DNA of 64,000 nt, from assembly GCA_003952965.2 (NCBI GenBank), contig CM025853.1:1213692-1277691 (forward strand). The letters are read 5' to 3'. Positions 40,001 to 55,724 of this stretch are shown piece after piece. Each line of letters begins with the position of its first letter. The first letter of the stretch is position 1. Both the position numbers and the translations under genes were made by a program. Under the pieces are notes generated by a model, which saw only the letters and a list, made by a program, of their open reading frames with translations, was not told the DNA's origin and searched no databases. This stretch comes from Morella rubra (taxonomy: Eukaryota > Streptophyta > Magnoliopsida > Fagales > Myricaceae).

Positions 40001-43000
40001 CGGCTACTAGTAGCGCTCGACCGCTACCTAGTGTTGGTTGACTGGTACGACGAGAACTTAAAATTCATGTTTTTAAATGGCTAGAAACAACTATTTTTCT
40101 AATGTCCACTATACAAGGGACCTCTTAAGGTTTTAAAAAATCTCTTGAACAATTCTACAATTATCTATAACCTTGAGAGAGATCAAACTCTTTAGCATTC
40201 ACGTTTCTCAAATTATTCACATTCATTTTCACATCCTTGTCATTGTGTGAAACAAAAGAGATAGAACTTTTCATTGAATTATCTACTCCATTAAGAAAGA
40301 TTGTATTCCAAAAAGCATTCATCAACTCTGTATTTGAGTGAGAGACTCTCTCGTATCCTTTTGATGAGAATTTTTCATCAAAAAGAGTTTGGAGAGGTTT
40401 GTTTTCGAACTCCGTTTGGAGCTTGAAAAGGTAATTTCTCAAGCTTGGTTGTAAGGAAACCATTTCTTTGGTTGAAGGGAGATTAATGGAGAATCCTCAA
40501 GGCTTGGACAGAAGCTTGAGGGATGAATGTGAGTGGGTTTTAAACAACCTAAAATCGTTATGTTAGCTTCTCTATCTCTCAAACTCTTTACATTATGATA
40601 TTAATCAATTGTCATAATCTTGTTTGAGTAATTGTTATTGCATCATTCTTAATCTGTTATCGATCAATCATTGCAATATATACACAATCTATAAATACTA
40701 TGTAGCAAATACATTTTTGGGGGCAATTTTTTTAAAAAGTGTTAAAACCCAATTCACCCCCCTTTTTGGGTTGCATTAATCCTAAAACTTATATTGAGCG
40801 TTGAGCAAGTGAAGGTTTCTGGGCAGAGAAACCTACCCACTTTGATCCCTCATAAATTTTTCATTTCTCAACCAAATTTCATGAAATTTTTGTCCAGATT
40901 CTTGGTTTTCAAAGGGCTTTAAAATATAGTTGGTTTGGTCTTGAAAACAATAAGTATCAAGGCAAGAATGGCTCCTAACCATGTCTTTGTCCTGCAGAAC
41001 AAGTTAGTTCCTAAACACTTCTAACACATAACACGTCCATAAACAACCAAATCTCCATAAAAATCCCTTCCTCCATTAGTTTCACAACCTACAACTATAT
41101 TTACCTTGGTTCTTCTAATTTTCTGATGTTCTTTGTTTCTCCATGGCCTTATTGGCAAGGCTGGGTAGCTTCTTCTTTTTTCAGATTTGCCCAAATTGCA
41201 CTTCAGTCCCAAAATCGTTGCTTCTTCTGAATTTTGGCCTACCATGACATCTAATCATCCTTTTTCAGCCCACGAGATCTCAAATTTTAAACTCAACACC
41301 TTAAGACCTCAGATTTGTTACTTAGGCACCTAACATCACGAAATTTTCTCTCATTAAATCCAAGCAACATGTTCTGCGAATAACACCAAAATAATCATTC
41401 GGCTAACTTTTCAACATACAATCATAATTCATCCTAGAATGAAAATTCTATAAGCATGAAATAGACTTAAAATTTTTAACCTGACAAAAGTATAACTAAC
41501 TTTGCATAATTAAATTTAAGCCACTGAAATTTCAATAAACCCATATTTCGTTACTTAACATGAAAATGTATAAAAATGGTCAGCAAAAACTCTTGAACTG
41601 GTTAATAAGTTATAAATTAAACATACACGAGGTCGGGATATCACATACTGTCAACTCTGATTTGTTAGAAAAAGGATCCATGGAACTAACCATATCTTTG
41701 AGCTAAGCTGAATGGCTGAGTATGGCTGAAAATTAGAGATGCATCCATCCAAGATATGAAAAGAAAAGGTTGTAAAGTCATCTTTTGGTTCTCTTCTGCT
41801 GATAGCTAGTTTGACTACAAGCAGAAGAGTTGAGGATCTCTGTAGAATTTATTGCCTTCAAATAGATAATGACTCGGATAAAACAGAAAAAAAACATCCA
41901 TTAAGCTCTATGCATGTTTGATAAGGCCAGATTTCAATAGCCATGTTGTTAGCAGGGAAGATTATGAGATTATATGCAGGTTTTTCTATCCCATCATGTC
42001 AAACAAGTACAGACCTATCATCTTTTCATCTACTTAAATGAAATGTCTTCCAACACCTTGTTGAAATTTGAACCACAACACCACTAACTTTCACTGAAAA
42101 TCCAAGCATAACACACATCTTAGAGCGACATAGGTGGTTCAATATATATGTTTGTAAACGTATAGCAGCAAGTACAACTGGAGTTGAATCCATACCTCAT
42201 CCTGGCAAGTAGGATTCCACCGAACGACAAGGTTTTGATTTAAAGAAAGGTGCATTAAGTGTTTTCTTTCATCTTCCTCTGAGCCTACCGGGATTTAGAA
42301 CAAAAGAAAAAAATGAAATTAGTTACAGAGTCTCAAATATTATCCTACTCTATAATTCAAATCAGATGGCGGATTGAAATAGGTATTCTTAGAGAGAGGA
42401 ATTAAAGGTTGTTCCGCAAAAGTTCTGTCTAATCAGATATTTAATTGCTACAATTTCAGCGCAGTCATGCTGTGAAATTACTAGAAAGGTATAGTAGAAT
42501 CTAGATTTCAGGGTTATTATTGGCCGAATAAGCAAAGAATACACAAGGTATTTCAAAAATTGACTTTTAGGAAGATTTATTAGAGACTACAGTATAAGGG
42601 ATACAAGATTAAGTACATTAATAAGCACCAAGAATAAAATTTGCAAATCTTACACCTTAATAAATTCTTTTGGGAAGTGTATTTCATTAAGGCCATCATT
42701 GGACTATATCCCCTCTGCCTCAAGATGCACCAAAAAACAGAAAGGATAGCCAGCTACATTCTATGAATTGAGTTGAATATATTCGGCATACCTTATCAAT
42801 ACTTGCAGGAAAATTGATCTACTAGTGATGTGAGAGAAATGCATACTATTAGAAGCTCAATTAGTACACATCCTCATAATAGGATATGAAGTCGCTGAAA
42901 ATGGTGACAGGGAAAGATTTTATTCTAAGCTTGGAGAAACTGCAGCCTCCATTATGCAACTAAATTTAATAGCATTATAGTCAAGCTTGTCTCATATTTC

Positions 43001-46000
43001 AGTAGAAAAATTGGCAAGGGGAGGAAGCTTTTAGATGCTAACTAACTAGTACAGTCTGGTTGCAATAAACAAATATGAATCTAGCTCTGTTCTCATATTT
43101 CACATTCTTCCACAGTTCTAAAGATCCTGGAAAGTGGTTTTGCTTGCTACGTTAGAGACATTTTGTTTTTGTTGTAAGTTTCCAAAGGCAGCATGTCTGT
43201 AACCACTTGCTCAACATTGAAGTGTTTACAATAAACACAAAAAACGTTAAGGACTAGGAAAGTTTTTTTACCCATAGTTAAAGATAAAAGTGAAACGAAG
43301 TGAATATGCCAGCCTATCATCAGATTGCCCAATGTAAAACCAAGTATGCCTCTAAACACTTCCTATTATACTAGAAAGTTTTCAATTGTCCATGTAATGC
43401 TTTCATTACTTTAAATATTGTCCTTCGGTTTCATATTAAGAGTGTGTGTGCATCACTCCTGTGAAACAATCCAAAACAAATCTGTCAAAAGCCTAATTAC
43501 ACCTCCATTTGACTTGGTCAAAACAAACACGTGCCAAGAGAGAGAAACAATATTGCATAGCAGGAACTTACTCAGCAATGATTTATTACTCTGGTAATAA
43601 AGAGCTTCAAATTCATGCACTGTTAAACACCCTGATTTTGTCACTGAAGCCAAATATATCCCCTGGCATGAAGTTAATAAAAGATAAGAAGGTGAAAATC
43701 CCCAAGATGAGAACAGTTGAAGTAAAAAGTAGAATTAACAATGTGAGACCAATCTAGGACTGGGAGAAAATGATGATTGGATGGCCTTAAGGGGATAGAG
43801 GAGAGAGAGAATTAGACAAAAGAAACAAAAAGACAAAACATAGCTCCATTTGAAACCGTCTGAGCTCTGTTATCTACCAAGAGCAAATAAATCTTTAACA
43901 GGTCGATTTTTGTAGGACAATTACTTAAGTGTTTTGATAGGTTTACAGACAAATAATCATACCACAGAATGTAGAATATCAACCACTCTGTACACCAAAT
44001 CAAAGCCATTAAGTGTCTGAATTGGAAGTTAAAGCCTTGTTCTGCCACTGGTTATTCACTTGAATGGTTTCATATTTGTGATAATACAGCCCAGGTTGTG
44101 AATACTTTGTATGAGCATGTATGATGTGGCATATTAGGTGTGTTTATATGAACCAGATCCAATCAATAAACCCAATTGAAACTGGTTGTTATGAGGTCTC
44201 ATGCATAATTAGCTAGCCCATCCTCAAATCACGGTGAAATGGCAAAATGGTTTCAGAATTAACCTACGAACAATAAGTGTCGGAGCACTACAGTTCAACA
44301 CGAACCCTGGAGAGAAATTCAGGGACTTGTGTCGGGCATGTGACATAAATGGATTTGTGAGAGGATTTTGATACCGAAGTTGGATTATTAAAGTGTTGCA
44401 AGTCTCACATTGAGCTTATGACATGTGATAAGCAATATAAGAAATAGAGAGGTAGAGAGAGAAACGAGAAGTTGGATGGTGCACATCTCTCTTCCCTCAT
44501 CCAACTCCTCTTCATTTTCTTCTCTCTTCTTCTTTCTTCTGTCATTCTATTAATTTCTTTTCTTTTCTTTTTGTTTGGGTGTCGGGGGGTTGTTTAATTA
44601 ATACGGTCCTGGTTAAACTTGTAGGATTTGGGATATCAATTTCGAGCAATATGAGCTGGCGTTTTGGGGTATATATAAATATGCATAGTCAGTATGCTTT
44701 ATACATATAAGCGTGCATCAAACAAGAAACTCAATTCTGAGTTGAAAAACAATGATTCAGACGTCACCTTATTGTCGAACTCCATTGCGGAGATGCCATG
44801 CCTGGAAAGAACCGCCATGTGTAAGCAGAATAAACATGATAGCAAAAAGAGGGGGAAACCAGGAAAGTGGGGAGGAAATGGTATGTCCAAGCATCGCTAT
44901 ACCATTGTGATAAACAGACTGGAAAGCTGTTCATCTAAATGACAGAATGTAAAGGGTGGAAGGAATAGGTGTTCACTATAACATTTGATATATTAAACAG
45001 CAGAGAAAGTGAGGTTCAGACACTACAATAAATAGGAATGGGGGAGCTCGCTCAATCAACAAAGCAGGCTTCATGTGCCATTTGCGCTGAGATATGTATA
45101 GTGGATACCATAACTTGGATTAAAAATTCTGAGAACATCTAATGACTTCGTCCATTTAGAAAGTAAAATCTTTGAAATAATGACCACTTTTGTGGTGTAC
45201 ATCACAAATCATCAAAATTCCAATAGCGCTGGACATATCTAGCACAAATGGCACATGAGCAGACAGCCACTAAATTAACAGTTCACTTGAATGATCGTTT
45301 CTCTTTATGACTTACTTTACTTTTAGTCAGATATACTGGTGCGAGTTTTTGCATGCGCATGTCCGATAAATAATAATTGACAACGCACCGCACAATTTAC
45401 CTATACACGTGCTACGAATAACACACCCTACTCTAATCATATACTGCCTGGTTCTACGGAGGTACCATTTGAACGCACCAAGTACTATAGGCTAAAATCT
45501 ACGACAACATAAACATGGTCTGATCGGAGACAAACCTTTTAATTGGTATTCGGTCGTAGATTCTTGCGCTAGCATCTCTCAGACGATTCTGTAGAACATA
45601 ATTTTTATTCTTAATGTGTAAGTAACAAAAAGAATCAATCAAACAACTAAACAAATACCTAAATCGAGCGTAATGCTTCCCCTTACATGCGTTTTGCACG
45701 GTATTATGCGGTTGATATGATACAAATGCGGAAACGCCCGAATCTTTTCCCATAACAAAACCAGCACAAAGAATCAGATACTTTCTCAACCTAGTACCAA
45801 TCAGAAATTGCCTAAGAAGTAATGTACACACCTCGGAGTAGGATTGCATGAGTAAGCCCGACATCTCGTGGCGGTATTTCGGCTCGAACCGACCATTCAA
45901 TTCAATGTTGCTCCGTTTCCATCGGCGCCTTCAAATACAAAATAAAGAAAAAGAACATAAATATACTTTTTTGGAAAATTACAAAAAGAAGGCGTCGAGA

Positions 46001-46075
46001 CTCGAAAGTGACTGACCGTCGAATGGGTTTAGAGTTCTCTTGTGAGGGCTTGGGAGGAACCAAGTACTTGTCCAT
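31050..46075 (-). CDS. WD40-repeat protein, many exons
   Basis: Exons were traced by splice sites and continuous phase: 46017-46075, 45832-45928, 45536-45588, 44768-44801, 43590-43662, 42196-42284, 38554-38628, 38020-38111, 37024-37153, 35692-35781, 35318-35383, 33647-33738, 33464-33529, 33303-33369, 32102-32190, and a terminal exon of about 31050-31180. The link between the last two is unresolved and a small exon may be missing. The product of about 440 residues starts MDKYLVPPKP, with a basic RRRRWKRS segment near residue 20. WD repeats are clear at HGISAMEFDNKGIYLAS, LVVRWNP, GVINVWDTR and GRIYIWDLR. The family is conserved in plants but I cannot name it; a beta-propeller scaffold role is inferred. 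Exons 1-5 lie in duplication copy 1, and the gene keeps all its exons. Confidence 0.85.
38629..42195. other. intron 6 of the WD40 gene, transposon-filled
   Basis: At about 3.6 kb this is among the longest introns of the gene. Its excess length is largely explained by the LTR-element remains at about 39180-41645, and it also has a hAT-like end (CAGTGACGGATTCAGG) at 39110. Donor and acceptor of the flanking exons are intact. Confidence 0.7.
39180..41645 (-). mobile_element. LTR-element remains, Gypsy-type with nested Copia-type LTR
   Basis: Fossil sequence. Read on the minus strand, it opens at 41645 with TGTGATATCCCGACCTCG, the kind of start seen in plant chromovirus Gypsy LTRs. Similar LTR-like, gene-free sequence continues to about 40800 and resumes from about 39560 to 39180. 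Between them (about 39560-40790) lies sequence resembling a Copia-type LTR, with CGACCGCTACC motifs and an AACCCAATTCACCCCCC stretch near its end. No gag, protease or integrase region is visible, so these are probably solo or partial LTRs, the Copia piece inserted later. All inner limits are approximate and no target duplications were confirmed. Confidence 0.45.
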
Positions 46076-46963
46076 AAAGAGAGAATTTTCCGTATTGCGT
46101 TACCGTACGCCGTACAGAGAGCGAGGTTCGGCGAGGTGAAAGTTTGGGAACCGGGGAAGAAGAGTCAAGCTGTCAAGGTATCAGGGCACCCGTGTTCATT
46201 TAGCTGTTAATATTGTTTTCCTTTTTCCCGCCAATACTTTTCAACCGCCAACTTGGGCTTTGTGGAGTACTCCTACAAAACTGAAGGTGGGCTGGGCCCC
46301 GATTGAATTGGGCCGAACAAAGCCTGCTCCACCAAGTAAAAATTGTGCATTTCTTCTTTTTCTCTCTTTAGGTTCGCCAGGTTTATTTGTTCGAGATGGA
46401 TCAGAAAATTCTAATATGCTACCGTCAAATGCAACAATAATTTGTAGTTATTTAATTTTGGGCCTTGGTAATTGGAGTTTTTTCTTCTAGCTACTAGAAA
46501 TAATACGGAAAGGAGCAAAAGTATTTTCACTTGCAAAATAGCTTAATTATTTTATAAACTAGTTCAGAGAGAAAATAATATCTCTAAATATTACAATTTC
46601 TTGTAATCCAAAGATAGCCTAACAGATCATCCTTCAGGATTGGACCTTGAAAATTTTGTTTTGAATTTAAGGAAAAATAAAAAGCTCTTTAATTTTGTTG
46701 TCAGGAGCATGAAGTACCAAATCAAGAACAAAGAAAGAAAACTCGGGCAAGACCCAATCTGATATGAGAATGAGTTGCTTCAATTCAAGTTCCAAGCAAT
46801 CAATAGGAAGATAATTGGGAGAAAGAAATCTGATTATCCATTAAATCACTGCGTTTTTACAGAAGATCTAAGGAGAGAGGCAGCTTCAGATCCAGAAGGG
46901 ATAAGTTCAAACAAGTGATCATCATGAATGCCCAAAAAAAAAAAGTGATCAACGTGAATCTCT
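46076..46963 (-). promoter_or_regulatory. WD40 gene promoter with E2F and site II motifs
   Basis: TTTCCCGC at 46224-46231, about 150 bp before the WD40 start codon, is an exact plant E2F site. TGGGCC (site II type) occurs at 46293-46298 and 46309-46314, and again near 46459. E2F and site II elements are typical of genes expressed in proliferating cells. The region also contains the 3' flank of the neighbouring H3.1 gene. Copy 2 carries the same motifs 8065 bp further on, upstream of the chimeric gene (E2F site 54289-54296). Confidence 0.55.
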
Positions 46964-48940
<1,977 letters not shown>

Positions 48941-51900
48941 TCATACCCAATTGCTTGAAAGTGAGAAATTATGGAATCTAAAGGAGAGTTCACCAGCCGT
49001 GTCTCGCTCAAGCCCAACCTCTGTTTTATCACCCACAGCTCTACTACTAGTAGGGACTTCAGCTGGCACAGGCTGTGTTTGATTCTCATTGGGTTGGGGT
49101 GTCGATTCAACTTCCAGTGGTAAAGGCAGGACATGCGTTGTAGGAGCCCTAAAACTGCTGGCCGCGCTCGGACCAAACAACGCTCCATCCCACAGGAACA
49201 CATGAATGAGAATGGGAACCTTGGCATGCCGGTGCAATGAGAGCTTCTGGCTGAGTGAAACCGTATCAAAACACCGAATTGCTCCCGTTGAAGAAACCAT
49301 CCATGGAAGGACCTTCTGTTTGCCAACTCTTGAGACCACCAGCAGCCTAGATGCATTTGTTGCTTCTTTGTACACTTTACGCAGCCCTGATCGGGTAGAA
49401 GGAGCATTTTCATCGCCATCCATAACCGATGAGATGAATATAAATCCCTGAGTCAATTAAAACAAATGATGAGAATGCCTAGAGACTATATAAATCCCAC
49501 TACTATAGAGGATGGTCAGGGCGTGGAGAGCAAATTAGAAAACCTCTTCTGTACGACTAATAGCAAACCCAAGCTTTGTATCCCCTTCTTTTAGCTTGAT
49601 TTCAATTGCATATTCTCCTCCGGGAGGAGCGTACCAGAGTCGAACTGCTTTAACAACACCAATGTCCACTCCATGGTAATCCTCAAAACCATATAGACTT
49701 GTATTTGCAACATTAGACAAATCAGATAAGGACCCAGCATTCACTGTGGAAGAAGCTGTTTCTCCGGAGATCTGTGACAGGAGAAACATATATTCTAGTT
49801 GTTACATGATATTAACAGATCATCAAAGACTGAATAGTTGGACTGAAAGGAATCAGAGATAACATGAACAGAGGGTGGCCAAGAAGGCAGAGCAAGAACA
49901 CTGAAGAAAGGCCTTTCAATAGTTTTAACTGAGAAATCATGATACTTTCCTGTTAGGAATCTTTTGTTTTAGAACTGGTCTTGAAATTACCCTCATTGCT
50001 GCTTAGAAACTCGCTATGAAAAAAAATTGTCCATTCATTATATCACTCATCCTGCAGAGTTAATAGAGAAATTCATTTCTATGAAGCTGAAACCTACTTT
50101 CATTATGTATCATTACCACAATATATGGTCTGAAGAAATGAAATCCCCTTAATCATCCCATAAAAAGTTAATTAGTGCAACTTGCGTATGTATCTCACTA
50201 CAAGGACCAAAAGAGTTTTGATCGTATTGCTTTTTTTAGATTAGAAAGTTTACCTTGGTAAGCAGTGACTCAGTCTGGATGTTCATGAAGACTACAGGAA
50301 CCCCAGAGGCCTGAGATGCAATAAGCCATGCATTTGCCCTGGCAAGGGTATCTTCCAAATCATTGTAGCGAGAAGCAACTTGATCTGAAGCTTTTGGAAG
50401 GAGAAGTAAAGAAAGAAAGCAGCTGGAATAGGGAACTGAGAGGAACTCCTGCATTCTCCTGTCCCATCGATATGCGACGTATCCATCTTGAAGGCGAGTA
50501 TTGGATAGCGCATTTACCATCCGAGCATTTCTTGAAGCTGCAAGCTAGAGCTTGTTATTTCACATTGCATGGAGAATCTTAAAACGGATAAAAGAAAAAG
50601 GAAAGTAAACAGGTAAGAGTAATTTAGTAAACTTTAGTTCTGATTCAGGTGCAGTCACCAGCCTCTGTGCTTCTTCTTTTTCCCCTTCAACATTAAGGCA
50701 ACAAAACTAGTTCAAAAGAAAACCAAAAAGTAGACAATTCTACGTTTCAAGCATAGATTGTTTCCACACGCACAGCAAAATGGCAGAAATTGACTCTTGC
50801 ACTGCAGCACCAACTGCTCATTGGAAGCTTGCTAAGACATTATCAATACAGGTGACTTGACCTTGACTTGAGAGCAAGCAGACAGGACGCTCTATTCAAT
50901 ACTTTTTGTGACATAAATGAATGGGGCTCAATTTTGTTTTGAAGTTTCTAAGAACACTTTCTACGTAGACTGTGGTGTTTGTTTGTGAAAATTTTGAGGT
51001 GGTGGAAATGTTGGAGTATTGGGGTTGGTGAAAAAGTAAAGATATTTTGTGAGAGTTGGTGAAAAAGTGAGGATAAAGAAGATTTGAGTGAATATTATAA
51101 TAATAATAAATTGTTTGATGTAAAAAAAATTATTAATTTATAATTTTTTATAATATGCCCGAAATGTTGGATGCCCAACATTTCGGGCAACAAACGCTAC
51201 ATAAATGGTATTTTAATTAGGACTTGTTAAGCAACCAATGAGTCCCCATAATCTCAATGCCGGAAACCAAAAATTCAAACTCAATTGTCAAAAGTAAAAC
51301 CTGATCTCGAACAGGACTAGGAAAGTTTTTTTACCCATAGTTAAAGATAAAAGTGAAACGAAGTGAATATGCCAGCCTATCATCAGATTGCCCAATGTAA
51401 AACCAAGTATGCCTCTAAACACTTCCTATTATACTAGAAAGTTTTCAATTGTCCATGTAATGCTTTCATTACTTTAAATATTGTCCTTCGGTTTCATATT
51501 AAGAGTGTGTGTGCATCACTCCTGTGAAACAGTCCAAAACAAATCTGTTAAAAGCCTAATTACACCTCCATTTGACTTGGTCAAAACAAACACGTGCCAA
51601 GAGAGAGAAACAATATTGCATAGCAGGAACTTACTCAGCAATGATTTATTACTCTGGTAATAAAGAGCTTCAAATTCATGCACTGTTAAACACCCTGATT
51701 TTGTCACTGAAGCCAAATATATCCCCTGGCATGAAGTTAATAAAAGATAAGAAGGTGAAAATCCCCAAGATGAGAACAGTTGAAGTAAAAAGTAGAATTA
51801 ACAATGTGAGACCAATCTAGGACTGGGAGAAAATGATGATTGGATGGCCTTAAGGGGATAGAGGAGAGAGAGAATTAGACAAAAGAAACAAAAAGACAAA

Positions 51901-54140
51901 ACATAGCTCCATTTGAAACCGTCTGAGCTCTGTTATCTACCAAGAGCAAATAAATCTTTAACAGGTCGATTTTTGTAGGACAATTACTTAAGTGTTTTGA
52001 TAGGTTTACAGACAAATAATCATACCACAGAATGTAGAATATCAACCACTCTGTACACCAAATCAAAGCCATTAAGTGTCTGAATTGGAAGTTAAAGCCT
52101 TGTTCTGCCACTGGTTATTCACTTGAATGGTTTCATATTTGTGATAATACAGCCCAGGTTGTGAATACTTTGTATGAGCATGTATGATGTGGCATATTAG
52201 GTGTGTTTATATGAACCAGATCCAATCAATAAACCCAATTGAAACTGGTTGTTATGAGGTCTCATGCATAATTAGCTAGCCCATCCTCAAATCACGGTGA
52301 AATGGCAAAATGGTTTCAGAATTAACCTACGAACAATAAGTGTCGGAGCACTACAGTTCAACACGAACCCTGAAGAGAAATTCAGGGACTTGTGTCGGGC
52401 ATGTGACATAAATGGATTTGTGAGAGGATTTTGATACCGAAGTTGGATTATTAAAGTGTTGCAAGTCTCACATTGAGCTTATGACATGTGATAAGCAATA
52501 TAAGAAACAGAGAGGTAGAGAGAGAAACGAGAAGTTGGATGGTGCACATCTCTCTTCCCTCATCCAACTCCTCTTCATTTTCTTCTCTCTTCTTCTTTCT
52601 TCTGTCATTCTATTAATTTCTTTTCTTTTCTTTTTGTTTGGGTGGTCGGGGGGTTGTTTAATTAATACGGTCCTGGTTAAACTTGTAGGATTTGGGATAT
52701 CAATTTCGAGCAATATGAGCTGGCGTTTTGGGGTATATATAAATATGCATAGTCAGTATGCTTTATACATATAAGCGTGCATCAAACAAGAAACTCAATT
52801 CTGAGTTGAAAAACAATGATTCAGACGTCACCTTATTGTCGAACTCCATTGCGGAGATGCCATGCCTGGAAAGAACCGCCATGTGTAAGCAGAATAAACA
52901 TGATAGCAAAAAGAGGGGGAAACCAGGAAAGTGGGGAGGAAATGGTATGTCCAAGCATCGCTATACCATTGTGATAAACAGACTGGAAAGCTGTTCATCT
53001 AAATGACAGAATGTAAAGGGTGGAAGGAATAGGTGTTCACTATAACATTTGATATATTAAACAGCAGAGAAAGTGAGGTTCAGACACTACAATAAATAGG
53101 AATGGGGGAGCTCGCTCAATCAACAAAGCAGGCTTCATGTGCCATTTGCGCTGAGATATGTATAGTGGATACCATAACTTGGATTAAAAATTCTGAGAAC
53201 ATCTAATGACTTCGTCCATTTAGAAAGTAAAATCTTTGAAATAATGACCACTTTTGTGGTGTACATCACAAATCATCAAAATTCCAATAGCGCTGGACAT
53301 ATCTTAGCACAAATGGCACATGAGTAGACAGCCACTAAATTAACAGTTCACTTGAATGATCGTTTCTCTTTATGACTTACTTTACTTTTAGTCAGATATA
53401 CTGGTGCAAGTTTTTGCATGCGCATGTCCGATAAATAATAATTGACAACGCACCGCACAATTTACCTATACATGTGCTACGAATAACACACCCTACTCTA
53501 ATCATATACTGCCTGGTTCTACGGAGGTACCATTTGAACGCACCAAGTACTATAGGCTAAAATCTACGACAACATAAACATGGTCTGATCGGAGACAAAC
53601 CTTTTAATTGGTATTCGGTCGTAGATTCTTGCGCTAGCATCTCTCAGACGATTCTGTAGAACATAATTTTTATTCTTAATGTGTAAGTAACAAAAAGAAT
53701 CAATCAAACAACTAAACAAATACCTAAATCGAGCGTAATGCTTCCCCTTACATGCGTTTTGCACGGTATTATGCGGTTGATATGATACAAATGCGGAAAC
53801 GCCCGAATCTTTTCCCATAACAAAACCAGCACAAAGAATCAGATACTTTCTCAACCTAGTACCAATCAGAAATTGCCTAAGAAGTAATGTACACACCTCG
53901 GAGTAGGATTGCATGAGTAAGCCCGACATCTCGTGGCGGTATTTCGGCTCGAACCGACCATTCAATTCAATGTTGCTCCGTTTCCATCGGCGCCTTCAAA
54001 TACAAAATAAAGAAAAAGAACATAAATATACTTTTTTGGAAAATTACAAAAAGAAGGCGTCGAGACTCGAAAGTGACTGACCGTCGAATGGGTTTAGAGT
54101 TCTCTTGTGAGGGCTTGGGAGGAACCAAGTACTTGTCCAT
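48941..54140 (-). CDS. chimeric gene: WD40 exons 1-5 joined to PDZ-like exons 2-4
   Basis: Predicted exons: 54082-54140, 53897-53993, 53601-53653, 52832-52865 and 51653-51725 (WD40 part, copy 2), then 50254-50537, 49544-49771 and 48941-49447 (PDZ-like part, copy 1). The duplication junction at 51317/51318 lies inside the hybrid intron. WD40 exon 5 ends in phase 1 and PDZ-like exon 2 starts in phase 1, so the total is 1335 nt: 444 codons and a stop, uninterrupted. Residues 1-105 are the WD40 N-terminus with its first propeller strands. Residue 106 is a hybrid threonine. The remainder is the PDZ-like protein without its N-terminal exon, including LGFAISRTEEGFIFISSV. The WD40 promoter with its E2F site comes along. 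Sequence shows only the arrangement and phase; expression and function are inference. A misassembled haplotype is the main alternative. Confidence 0.65.
51156..51189. repeat. perfect 15-bp hairpin near duplication edge, copy 1
   Basis: TGCCCGAAATGTTGG, a 4-base loop, then its exact reverse complement. It lies about 130 bp from the central junction, just after an A/T-rich tract, and recurs at 59547-59580 near the right edge. Surrounding sequence (about 50970-51205), with GTGTTTGTTTG on the left and CAACAAACGC on the right, may be a small MITE; that part is weak. Confidence 0.8.
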
Positions 54141-55028
54141 AAAGAGAGAATTTTCCGTATTGCGTTACCGTACGCCGTACAGAGAGCGAGGTTCGGCGAG
54201 GTGAAAGTTTGGGAACCGGGGAAGAAGAGTCAAGCTGTCAAGGTATCAGGGAACCCGTGTTCATTTAGCTGTTAATATTGTTTTCCTTTTTCCCGCCAAT
54301 ACTTTTCAACCGCCAACTTGGGCTTTGTGGAGTACTCCTACAAAACTGAAGGTGGGCTGGGCCCCGATTGAATTGGGCCGAACAAAGCCTGCTCCACCAA
54401 GTAAAAATTGTGCATTTCTTCTTTTTCTCTCTTTAGGTTCGCCAGGTTTATTTGTTCGAGATGGATCAGAAAATTCTAATATGCTACCGTCAAATGCAAC
54501 AATAATTTGTAGTTATTTAATTTTGGGCCTTGGTAATTGGAGTTTTTTCTTCTAGCTACTAGAAATAATACGGAAAGGAGCAAAAGTATTTTCACTTGCA
54601 AAATAGCTTAATTATTTTATAAACTAGTTCAGAGAGAAAATAATATCTCTAAATATTACAATTTCTTGTAATCCAAAGATAGCCTAACAGATCATCCTTC
54701 AGGATTGGACCTTGAAAATTTTGTTTTGAATTTAAGGAAAAATAAAAAGCTCTTTAATTTTGTTGTCAGGAGCATGAAGTACCAAATCAAGAACAAAGAA
54801 AGAAAACTCGGGCAAGACCCAATCTGATATGAGAATGAGTTGCTTCAATTCAAGTTCCAAGCAATCAATAGGAAGATAATTGGGAGAAAGAAATCTGATT
54901 ATCCATTAAATCACTGCGTTTTTACAGAAGATCTAAGGAGAGAGGCAGCTTCAGATCCAGAAGGGATAAGTTCAAACAAGTGATCATCATGAATGCCCAA
55001 AAAAAAAAAGTGATCAACGTGAATCTCT

Positions 55029-55724
<696 letters not shown>

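Noticed and set aside
49535-50537. Copy 1 PDZ-like exons as a free-standing truncated gene
   Set aside because: They lack exon 1 and their own promoter; the phase-matched WD40 exons upstream make the chimera a better reading, though an independent short transcript cannot be excluded.
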